Assembly: GCF_019279795.1 (NCBI RefSeq)
Contig: NC_056737.1
Span: 38,844,379 to 38,908,378, forward strand
Source of the DNA: Protopterus annectens
Taxonomy: Eukaryota > Chordata > Ceratodontiformes > Protopteridae
DNA: 64,000 nucleotides
Direction of reading: 5' to 3'
The position numbers and the translations under genes are program-made. Shown piece after piece: positions 10,441-19,441 of the stretch; positions within the stretch are counted from its first letter, which is position 1; each line of letters opens with the position of its first letter. Below the pieces are notes generated by a model. The model saw only the letters and a list, made by a program, of their open reading frames with translations, was not told the origin of the DNA and searched no databases.

Positions 10441-12975
10441 AGGTGACTATGAAAAGTAATCACACTATTTGTAATGCTCCTCCCTCTCCTCACACAACTT
10501 AATTGCAACAGTCCTTAATCATGCTACTCCCACCACACTACACCAACACCCCTCTTTCCCTATATCTTTATCACACTGTCTAGGTAACCTACTTTTTAAA
10601 AATAATGCACACCATGCTCTTTCTCCTGGCCACACTCTATACCCTACTGCTATCTGCATACTATCTAACATTCTACAGTCCCCTACAGGTACAACATGTC
10701 CATAGCCCCGCACTATATTATACTAATACCATCCACTCCTCACTCTCCTACCTTGCCATCTCCTCCCAACTCTACAATCACACACTTATAGCATACGTCC
10801 ACTTCAAACATGTAGCTGTCAGTAATACCACTAACCACTTCAGCAAACACCTTCACATACTCTCCAACCAACAACCGAAGCGTGAGTATTGCCTCACAAG
10901 TCAACGCCTACTTTATAAACGCCATCCTCTCCTTAGTTACAGGGAACAGTTCCACCTCTCTGTCTCTTCCACCTAATGTGGACACTAACAACAACTTTTT
11001 TGACCTCAAACCTGTTCCAACTAACACCATAAGAACTATACTGAAAAAACTGAAACCTTCTTCCTTAGCAGCTGACCAACTCCCCAATGAGTACCTCAAA
11101 CTGTCAGCTGATGCCATCGCTCTGCCTATCTCCATTCTAGTAAGTAGGTCTATAGCAGAACAATATGTCCCAAAATTATGGAAAATTTCCTACATCACCC
11201 CTCTGCATAAAGGAGGAACATTAACAGAATGAAACAATTACAGATCCATAGCCATCCTTTCCTCCTGTGCCAAAATTCTGGAAAAATTTATCCACATACA
11301 ATTACTGCAATACCTGTTATCTCACAACCTTATTTCTCTCTACCAACATGGTTTCAGACCAAAACATAGCACCACCATAGCCCTAATTAATTTCTCTAGC
11401 ACCATCAACCAGCTGAGAAATTCAAACCAGCAAGTAGCATCAATCTTCTTAGACATCTCAAAATTATTTGACACTGTCTCCCATCAGAAACTCCTTAGTA
11501 TTCTTGCCTCACTAAACCTATCAAAGACTTCCCTCTCCTGGTTCCTAAGCTATCTTTCTGACAGACAACAAGCAGTACGATGGAAATCCGAACTCTCAAC
11601 CCTTCTGCCTGTCTCTGTTGGAGTCCCCCAAGGGTCCATATTAGGACCCCTTCTTTTCACCATCTTTTCTACCCTCATCCACAACACATGTTAAAGTAGT
11701 TCAGTATGCAGACTATTCAACTTTAATCTGCTCTGCAGATACCTTACTAGACCTGCAAATAGTATCCCAACAAGCTTTTAATATAGAAACATATCTAAGT
11801 AAATCACAACTAATCCTCAACCCCAAAAAGACACAGTTAATGCTATTTACCAGTAGCAAACAATCACCAACCACCCCTCCTTTCACTAGTCTTTCAGTAA
11901 ACAACAGTTATCCAACCAGTAGAGCATGCAACACTCCTTGGAGTGACAATTGACAGCAAACTCAGATTTGATCAACACATAGCCACCACAATTAAGAAAG
12001 TTCACATCAGACTTGGCTCACTGCACAGAAGCAAGCCATTCCTCACTGACAATACCAGACTAGCCATATCCAGAACCATCCTCCTCTCTACACTCCTATA
12101 TGCTGTCCCTGTCTTTACCAACTTAAAAAAAAATCAGACTTACCCAAACTGGAAACTTGCTACAACAAAATAGCCCATTTTGCAGCCAACCTTCCCACCA
12201 AACCCACCATTGTATTGCTCTACATAAATTCAATTGGCTTGAGCTACCTAACCTTCATCTCTACCAACTTAAATTCGCACACAATATCATCTTCTATCCT
12301 GACAGTTGTCCATCTGTCGAGGAACTTATCTACTCACGCCTACGAAGTCTAAGATTTGCCGACAGAAATTTCTCACTGTAAACAAAGCTAACAACACTCA
12401 CGGTGAAGCCCTATTTTCAAATCATATAGCCACATTATGGAACTCTCTACCCCACACCCTCCAAAACACAACTGAATCTACCAATTTTAAACTACTATTT
12501 GAACATCTATCCAAGAGCTGGCATTGCTCCTGTGCCAAACCTGACTGACAAGATATCTATAACTCTCTCAACACACTGTCCACTCCTTATCTCATTTTCT
12601 CCCTCTCCTCAGTGTTTATTACTACTCAAAAATAAATATATAAAGGAAATGTCATTTGGTCATAACTATTATGTAATATGTACACGTTACTAACTTTATT
12701 TTTTCTCACAGTGATCTTCACTGAAATGCTTGTGTTTTTCTTTTTGAACCTGTATCTACTAGAAAACTGTATTGAATACTACTTTGTATAGACTAACTCG
12801 AAGAAATGTATTCTGCATCTTACTGTGTGTATACTGTTGTACTATCTAATTATTATATATTGCATGTATTTCTGTGGAGCTTTTCTCCCTGGGCCTCTGC
12901 TGAAAATGGGCTTCTGGCCCAGTCAGACTTTCCCAGTAAACAAATGTACATAAATAAATAAATAAATAAATAATT
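10441..12975 (+). pseudogene. L2/CR1-type LINE reverse transcriptase, broken
   Basis: Non-LTR RT blocks in order: LKPSSLAADQLPNEYLK near 11058, ISYITPLHKGGT near 11190, HGFRPKHSTTIALINF near 11348, IFLDISKLFDTVSH near 11445 (FDTVSH block) and GVPQGSILGPLLF near 11620. The FADD box is degraded near 11710. C-terminal blocks extend to about 12550. The 3' UTR ends in CCCAGTAAACAAATGTACAT plus a TAAA microsatellite at 12948-12973. The 5' part (10441-10870) has no clear endonuclease frame. Stops at 11230 and 11690 and several shifts make it inactive. It sits inside copy F. Confidence 0.75.
12948..12973 (+). repeat. (TAAA)n tail of the L2-type LINE
   Basis: About six TAAA units directly after the LINE 3' end. 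This is the tail type that L2 and related LINEs carry at their 3' terminus and marks the insertion boundary. DIRS copy F resumes right after it. Confidence 0.8.
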
Positions 12976-13080
12976 TGCACCAGTCTATACAGTTACCATT
13001 GTTCTTTCCTAAATATTTCAGTAAAGGGAAATATCAGCAGGCAACTTCCTTTTAATCTCCATTGAACAAAAGGCTTCAGG
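12976..13080 (+). pseudogene. DIRS YR fragment of F, middle piece 2
   Basis: Reads HQSIQLPLFFPKYFSKGKY from about 12982, matching NQSVELPVFFPNYSDR of copy A2's YR. This is the stretch expected after the piece ending at 10440, allowing for lost sequence. It ends where a truncated CR1 begins near 13081. Confidence 0.55.
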
Positions 13081-13945
13081 AAAAAAACAGATGCTTGGTG
13101 CCAGAGCCAAGGGCTCAAGCTTAATGCCAAGAAATGTATAATTATCCCCTTTGAGAAAAACATTGTACCCATGAATTACCACATAGGTGGCAGTACACTA
13201 AACTCCGAAAATTAGAGACTTAGGGACACAAGTGGACAGTGGTCTCACCTTCGATAACCACATCGCCACAACAGGCAGGAAATCCTTCTATGTTGCACAC
13301 CTCATCACTAAGGGCTTTTCATCCAGAAAAAAGGAGGTCATTGTCCCACTGTACTCATCCCTCATTAGACCCATGATAGAGTGCAACTCCCCGTTTGGTA
13401 TGTACCTCACAAGACATCTACAGCAGCTGGAAAGGTCGCAGAAATACCTCACTAAAAGAATCACAGGCCTAAAGCAGATGCCCTATGCTGACTGTCTAAA
13501 AAAACTCTACCTATACTCTGTGGCATATAGTCTACTCAGAGGTGATCTCTGCTTAACATACAATGCCATGCCATACCCTTAGCTGTTGGACATGCTTCAC
13601 TTAAAGAATTCCCAATCCCTCAGAGCCACACGCTCCAGAGATCTAAACCTTGTCATCACAATGAACAAAACATGCTGGAGGGATAGGTTCCTGACCCAGA
13701 GACTCCCCAGACTCTGGAATAGACTGCCCATACATGTCAAGCAGAGCACCTCCTTGGCCCTCTTCAAAAGGAACCTTGACAATTGGATGTGAGATAGGAA
13801 ATTCAGCCTGGGGATTTGTATCAGTCGCACTGCTAGACAGGGGTCCAGGGAGGTAACTATTGTGGGAAGAAATATCCAGGGAATTGTTATGGCTAGGCTT
13901 GTATAGGCCCTAGGGCCGATAGCCTAGTTACCAACCTGTGAACCT
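13081..13945 (+). pseudogene. CR1-type LINE, strongly 5' truncated
   Basis: Starts within the RT C-terminal part (CQSQGLKLNAKKCII, split by one frameshift) and continues as RDLGTQVDSGLTFDNHIA near 13219, VPLYSSLIRPMIECNSPFG near 13345 and RDRFLTQRLPRLWNRLP near 13680. The 3' end is GCCTAGTTACCAACCTGTGAACC near 13920. It is the same CR1 family as 6871-9189 and 37535-40394 and interrupts DIRS copy F. Confidence 0.8.
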
Positions 13946-14190
13946 ATGAGCAACTATTTGTGTTCTTTTTACCAGCTGTGAAGGGTCATAAGATAACCAG
14001 TTAGGGTTAATTTTGATATCTGACTGTATACTGCATAACAATCCTGTACCAACACATCTGCAGGCAGGACCTTGGCCGCATGACCAAAAGTTCACTCAGT
14101 TAGAGTTTAGGCTACATTTAATGTCTTTTTATGTAACTTGTCCCAGAGGATATTACAGCTGCTTCCCTGACAGGACCAAAGTAATAGGTT
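13946..14190 (+). pseudogene. DIRS YR fragment of F, last piece
   Basis: EQLFVFFLPAVKGHKIT near 13951 matches DQLFVAFSQAKKGHAIS of copy B1. LTVYCIT follows where B1 has LITICIT. The catalytic HxxR and tyrosine boxes are not recognisable. A CR1 3' tail begins at about 14187. Confidence 0.5.
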
Positions 14191-14262
14191 CATAAGTTCA
14201 TAGGTAAGTACTAGGCTATTTGCCCTTGCGGGAAGTTTTAAAGCTAGCCAGTTTCCCTTTTT
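14187..14262 (-). repeat. CR1 3' end remnant (minus strand)
   Basis: GGTTCATAAGTTCATAGG followed by TACTAGGCTATTTGCCC is the reverse complement of the CR1 3' terminus seen at 13900-13930 and 40360-40394. Only the last tens of bases are present, so this is an extremely truncated insertion. Confidence 0.6.
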
Positions 14263-14332
14263 ATGCTCAAAATAACCTATCCCATTTGGTTACAGATTAG
14301 TCTTACCAAATCCCATGGTTAATAACTGTATA

Positions 14333-15350
14333 ATGTTAAGTTGTCTCTCTCGCCTTCATTCTTGCTGGTTGGGTTCGGAGCTGATCCTCGGCTCCGACTC
14401 GGCCATCTACTAAAGCTCGAGAGCTATTTACTTGCTCAAGGCCTCCCCATATCCCACAATGCTTGGCGCTAGATACCCAGATCTCGTTTGCCGCTTCAGC
14501 TACGAGGTTGCACTTTTACTGGCTCAGGTCGTATTAATCTTTTTTGTATTATTAGCTTAAATTTTACCTGTGTATTTCTCCTTTCCCTTTTAGTATAATT
14601 AGAGTGTGTATGCCCTAGTTTTTCCCACTCAGGAAACTTGTTTTTTGTTAGAGAGTTTCAACCCCCCCCCCGTTTCTTCTCTTTAGTGGCTAACCCCACC
14701 CTTTTTGTACCTGATAGGAGTAGTGTTTAGTCTTTCATAGCTACAGTTATTTAGCCTTGTAATATTTGTATATATTTACTAGTGGATATTCTTGTTGTTA
14801 TTGTTGTTAGTTTAGCACGTGTGTGTTTCTGTGTGCCTTGTTTAAGCACTAGTTTAATATCCTCCCTTTTGTATCCCCTTGCTAGTATGTCCAAGGATAC
14901 TAAAGTTTCAGGCTTCAAGAACTGTGACTCGTGCTGTCAGAAGATGTCTCTGACAGACGGTCACACTTCTTGTGTTTATTGCTTGGGTCCCCTACACCTG
15001 CAGGACTCCTGCTCGGTCTGTCACACTTTCAGCCCGAGAGTCCTGCAGGAGCATAGGAACAAGCTTATTTTCAGAGGCTTACTTAAGCCAGAGGGGTCCC
15101 CAGCGAAGCCTCAGTCGGGGAAATCTTTAAAGCCCGCCAAGCCGTCGGCTTCCAGTTCGGAGCCGTCGACGGGCGGAGCATCTGCCTCCTCTTCAGTTCT
15201 GACTGGAACCGACATCTCGGGACCTCAATCGGCTCCGACTTTAGTGTCGGAAACGTCTTTGGGCCGAAAACGTTCTAGGTTCCCTTGCCTAGAATCGGTT
15301 CGTTTGGCTCCGAGGTGTGAACTTGATCTCAGGCAAATGGATCAATGGAG
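14333..15350 (+). mobile_element. DIRS-like copy A1, 5' part only
   Basis: Begins at ATGTTAAGTTGTCTCTCTCG, the left end also seen in copy A2 at 42045. The left ITR runs to about 14520 and includes the box CCAGATCTCGTTTGCCGC. An untranslated leader and an ORF1 start follow. The element stops abruptly where Penelope-like sequence begins at about 15350. No RT, YR or right ITR of this copy is seen. Confidence 0.8.
14887..15350 (+). pseudogene. DIRS ORF1 (gag-like), N-terminal part (A1)
   Basis: The start at ATG 14887 gives MSKDTKVSGFKNCDSCCQK. A Cys/His module follows (CDSCC, DGHTSCVYC, HLQDSCSVCH), which looks like a zinc-binding knuckle, then a Ser/Pro-rich region. The frame stays open for about 155 codons before it enters foreign Penelope-like sequence. 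ORF1 proteins of this kind are thought to package element RNA. That role is inferred from position only. Confidence 0.7.
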
Positions 15351-15465
15351 AATTGGTTCTGGAAGTAAAAATAACTTGTCAAGCGAAGAGCTTGATTGGA
15401 TTAAGTATTTAAAGGACACAAGGGTCCGTATAATGAAACCTGATAAGGGTGGTGGTCTGGTTTAG
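15350..15465 (+). pseudogene. Penelope-like element RT fragment (plus strand)
   Basis: NLSSEELDWIKYLKD followed by RIMKPDKGGG matches the Penelope-like signature (LxxEExxxLKxLKxxxxIxIKPADKGG) at the start of the RT domain. The frame ends at a stop at 15463-15465. The fragment is fused in frame to the DIRS ORF1 of A1 by chance of insertion. Confidence 0.6.
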
Positions 15466-15466
15466 A

Positions 15467-16850
15467 ATATCCTAGCCATGCATTTAACCAGATTATAAGT
15501 GCTAGCAATTCTAAAGTGGTTATCATTCATCAAATTTACATTACCAAATAGTACTGTCAGATTTAATTTTCTCACAAACATTTTTAAATCCAGTATACAT
15601 TGAGTAACATTCAGTCTTTTTGAAGGGATAAACGTGATGCCTTTGACTAGTAGATTGGCTAAGTCAACAGGGACATCTACTGAAGAGTAATTATAGATAG
15701 AAAAGTCACCCTCAGAATTTGTGATGGTAAGGGAGTAGTTGCTCAACATTTACCAATGGTTCACTTACTTCCATTTGTTGTGTTTTTTTCTTTGATTTGT
15801 TTGTTCTGTGTTCTCCCCCTCTGAGAACCCTGCTGATTATTGCCCCATTGATTATTAGTGTTAGATCGTATATTTGAAGTAGACTGATTCTGTAAACGTT
15901 GACTTCTGTGTGGCCCTTCCCCATCATTTTCACCATCCGGGGAAAAACCTATTAGCTAATTACTGTCAGTGCAACCCCTATGTAGAGTATTGGTCGCTTG
16001 CATATTCCTTTCTTGTGTACTTGAGTCGTGTTGATTTTGTGTAGTTCCCAAAACCGGGATATTATTTGTATTTCGTTCAGTTTCCCTAATATTCCCACCT
16101 ATTCTCCATTGCTGTGCTGGTGGTGGGCGTGGATAGGCAGACCCTTGCTGATATTGCAAATGGTCACTCTGTAATTTTTTACATTTCACTGTCCTTGCCT
16201 TATTCACAAATGCATCAATTGTCTGAAAGATATGTGAGTATTCATATATTATATTCATATTTATATCTGTTGAAATCTGGATGCGATTTAATCTGTGTAT
16301 CCAACACAGTAATATTGTCCTTTAATTCTTCCACTGTTATTGCATAATTTTTACTCATTACTTCTAGCAATTCCAAACCCTGTTTATTAAATAGTTTAAT
16401 TAATTCCATATGAAACTGAGAATCAGGAGTTAGGCCTGTAGGGCACTGACAGATTCTGAGACCCTTAGGCACTAATTCAAGTCTGATACATTCAGTAAAA
16501 TACTCTATTTCAAGGCTAAGTTTTTTTATATTTCAACGGTACATGGTCAAACAAGTTCAATAAATCCACTAAATTAGACTCTTCCCTAGCCGGACTCACC
16601 GTTGCAGCTGTACTGTTAAGTTGATTCAGTCCCATAGGTGTAGTAAGCCATTCCATCAGGTATGGGAGTCCAATAAGCCCTGGGTTAAGAGTACCAGTTA
16701 CATCCACTGAGCCTGGACCATGTATTGCATTAACATTGATACCACTGTTATTGCTTTGCCGTCGCATATTTAATCCACCTTGACCGTTGGGGATGGAACC
16801 CGATAGTATCGGAGAGGATGGTTGCTGGTTTAATGCTGTTGTAGCTGTTA
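15467..16850 (-). pseudogene. Penelope-like element N-terminal coding region (minus strand)
   Basis: On the minus strand, 15749-15560 reads YNYSSVDVPVDLANLLVKG, then ITFIPSK and CILDLKMFVRKLNLTVLFG. This resembles the Penelope-like N-terminal domain (LSxxxLxxxExxLLxKGLxFxPTP, then DLxxFxRxLRLxxFF). Farther upstream on the same strand are low-complexity frames (16767-16516, 16472-16242, 16258-15956) that may be the rest of the N-terminus. Multiple shifts break it. It points opposite to the RT fragment it abuts, so the element is rearranged. Confidence 0.5.
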
Positions 16851-16858
16851 ATTAATAC

Positions 16859-16970
16859 CATTCAGACCCGGAAAATTATATGAGAGGTGGACCTATAGAA
16901 GTAGAATTGGAGAGGTTAGAATTATTAAGGCAGATCCGGCTATACGAATATAATTTTCCGGGTCTGAATG
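16859..16970. repeat. Perfect 22-bp inverted repeat around a 68-bp loop
   Basis: 16859-16880 and 16949-16970 are exact reverse complements (core CAGACCCGGAAAATTATA). The loop reads openly on the plus strand (MRGGPIEVELERLELLRQIR), while the surrounding Penelope-like frames are on the minus strand. A hairpin or arm-mediated inversion fits. Confidence 0.8.
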
Positions 16971-17178
16971 ATACGTGTTCTATTATTCCCATATTAAAGT
17001 TGAAAAGTCTTTGTAGATAGACTGTTTAATAATTTGCATGATTGAACATGTATTAGTATCTTGAGTTTTTAGAAATTAGAGGTAGATAAGGTGATTTACC
17101 ACTAGATGGTGCTGAGTGTATTATAGTTCGACATCTGCTGCTGCTTTTTAGAATGTTTTGATTCGTTAAGTTGTCAAT

Positions 17179-17179
17179 A

Positions 17180-17212
<33 letters not shown>
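17179..17212. repeat. (TA)n microsatellite
   Basis: An uninterrupted alternating TA run of about 17 units. It lies within the Penelope-like region and may be its simple-sequence part or a later expansion. Confidence 0.9.
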
Positions 17213-17217
<5 letters not shown>

Positions 17218-17339
17218 AATTAGCTCATTAGTAGCCTTTTTCAAAGTTTGGAATTATGTTTGGTTTTAATGGGAACAACACTTGTTTAAGTTATCAATAA
17301 TAGAATTATCTTATTATATAAAGAGTCATTTTAACTTGA

Positions 17340-17530
17340 AGTATTTTAATTAATGTTTGGTGCTTTAAATTCGGAGGCGTCAGCTGATGTATTTCTTTGC
17401 CTATTTAAAAAGTAACAAGCACTTGTTTTATTGGATCTGAAGAAGTCTGTATACTGGATCAGACGAAAAGCGCTTCATTCAATAAAAGGAAATGTTTTCT
17501 ACGCTGTTTGCCACGCTTGTCTATCGTTTT
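17340..17530 (+). mobile_element. Penelope-like pseudo-LTR/3' region
   Basis: The box CTGAAGAAGTCTG...CAGACGAAAAGCGC is typical of the terminal pseudo-LTR region of Penelope-like elements, which often carries hammerhead ribozymes. It lies 0.5 kb beyond the Penelope-like coding remnants and points to the plus strand. The outer boundary is not defined. Confidence 0.5.
17426..17487 (+). ncRNA. Hammerhead-ribozyme-like motif (type I)
   Basis: Stem I is 11 bp: 17426-17436 pairs with 17477-17487, with one G-T wobble. The core CTGAAGA is at 17437-17443. Stem II is 5 bp (17445-17449 with 17460-17464) with a 10-base loop. GAAA is at 17465-17468. Stem III is the tiny palindrome AGC/GCT at 17469-17474. 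The predicted cleavage triplet TTC is at 17474-17476. One extra A at 17444 sits between the core and stem II, so activity is uncertain. The very short stem III is known from Penelope-type hammerheads, which may act as dimers. Found by hand pairing only. Confidence 0.6.
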
Positions 17531-17589
17531 TGGAGTTTTAAAATTGTGTCTGTTTGAATAACTGGGAAAATAGCATAGATAATTTTTAA

Positions 17590-17952
17590 TGATGTAAGTT
17601 ACTTACTTGTCAGAATGTTAGATTTTTGGTTGTCTCTTTCCATACACTGGAATGACCCACCTTTCCTCGTCTAAACTTGTCATTATCTAAGGGGCCTGTT
17701 TGGAAGCTCTGTTTAGGTTTACCTTTCTAGATTGAGGAAAAAAAATGCCTGGATGTGCACTATAATGAGGCTGGATAGTTAGTCTTATTCTTAATCTGGC
17801 AATTTCCCTGCTTTGCAAGGATTATGGGTTAGGGGAAGAGCTTGAAAGGAGTTCTTTGCCAAGTAGGAAAGATGCTAGGTGACCAGTCCAGTGTTTCCAG
17901 TGTCTGGACAGAGATCAGATAAATCTAATGTTCTGCTAACTACGTAACTTAT
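17590..17952 (+). mobile_element. DIRS right-end remnant (ICR piece and right ITR)
   Basis: About 17593-17650 (TAAGTTACTTACTTGTCAGA and onward) is the imperfect reverse complement of 17895-17952 (ending GCTAACTACGTAACTTATG). The layout matches the ICR-to-right-ITR spacing of other DIRS copies. GGGAAGAGCTTGAAAGG near 17831 is the right-ITR box shared with copies B1 and C. No coding part is left. It ends only about 170 bp before the GCN2 exon. Confidence 0.55.
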
Positions 17953-18097
17953 GTTTGATGAAATGTGATGGTTTTATTGGTACTTCTAATTCTATTTATA
18001 GCCAGCCAGTGAATTGCCAAGTTTCTCTCCAAATGTAAAGCAATAGTATTAATAGTAAACTATTCAGGCCTAATTTTATGATTTCACTCATAACTAA

Positions 18098-18613
<516 letters not shown>

Positions 18614-18955
18614 TTACACATTCCCTTTAAACTGTTCATCTATCTTTGTCTTTGATATGGTCAAACTTCTTGATCTTATTATCATGGGTAAAGCATTCCA
18701 CAGTCTACCAACCCAATGTGGAAAAACTGAATTACACAACATTGTCCTTAATGGAGATGATGCCAGTAGATGGGAGTTGTTTCTGATTCCTACATTATGG
18801 TTAACGAGCTCCACTCTCACTGGAGTAACTAATTCCTCATTGTTGTAACATTTAAACATATTCAGTCTCCTGTTCATCACCTTTAACCTTTTGAAAACAA
18901 ATCCAAGGATTTTACTCTGTCAATACAACTGATACATAGCCTTGGATCTGATGTT
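18614..18955 (-). pseudogene. CR1-like LINE RT C-terminus (3' piece of a split copy)
   Basis: On the minus strand 18880-18614 encodes MNRRLNMFKCYNNEEL, then WVGRLWNALPMIIRSRSLT and KTKIDEQF. This matches the C-terminal end of non-LTR RT ORFs (RxxxLWNxLPxxxxxxxSLxxFKxxLD). The frame runs up to the left end of DIRS copy G. Matching upstream sequence resumes on the other side of G at 25067. Confidence 0.6.
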
Positions 18956-19115
18956 GTCCTCTTCATTCCTTTTCACGATTGGGTCTCAGATCTGATCCTT
19001 GAATCCAGCTCGGCCACATTTTCCAGACTTGGATCCAACTCTCAAGCTCCTCCCTTTTACCCACAATGCACTACACCCACTTCAGAACCCTAGATCTTGT
19101 TTACCGCTTGAGCAA
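18956..19115 (+). repeat. Left ITR of DIRS copy G
   Basis: Imperfect inverted match to 24885-25066. It includes AAGCTCCTCCCTTTTACCCA, an ACAATGC box and TAGATCTTGTTTACCGCTT near the inner edge. The last box corresponds to CCAGATCTCGTTTGCCGC of copies A1, A2 and B2. Confidence 0.7.
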
Positions 19116-19441
19116 TTGGACACAGATCAGTGCTCTCGAGCAAATTGGATAGTCAGTAGAAATGTTTTTTTCTTCTTCTGCTAGGTTATTTCTTAACTTT
19201 TCCTCCCTTGTTGTCTTTTATCTTGTAGTAGAACTCTCTGGAGGTAGTTGTGTGTGTGTGGATAACCAAACAGACTACTCTGGTGCTTCTCGGTAGTGTT
19301 GTTACGATAGTTCTTCCTTAACGTTAAACTTTAAACTGTAACTTGTGAAAAAAAAAAGTGTTGCGAGTGTGTTCATTGTTTTTGGTGGGATTTAAGACCA
19401 GGATCCTCAATGTAGGAATTATACCGGCCAAACCCTTTCCT

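Larger units (their letters stand above)
4560..14190 (+). mobile_element. Old DIRS-like copy F, interrupted by four later insertions
   Basis: F survives as collinear pieces: gag end, RT and RNase H at 4560-6870, then YR pieces at 10107-10440, 12976-13080 and 13946-14190. Each gap is filled by a younger element: CR1 minus plus DIRS copy C, an L2-type LINE, and a truncated CR1. The homology resumes across each gap at the expected place in the YR. It is heavily mutated. Its ITRs were not identified. Confidence 0.7.

Noticed and set aside
10605-10976. 123-codon frame as a gene
   Set aside because: It sits in the 5' part of the L2-type LINE with no conserved residues. The LINE frame lies downstream in another phase.
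17450-17459. Treating stem III of the hammerhead-like motif as a stable hairpin
   Set aside because: AGC/GCT has no loop bases, so it cannot close within one molecule. A dimer or transient form is more likely, which I note in the entry.
14333-17952. A1 left end and the DIRS right end at 17590-17952 as one element
   Set aside because: The right-end sequence and its ICR do not match the A-family ends, so they are treated as separate remnants.
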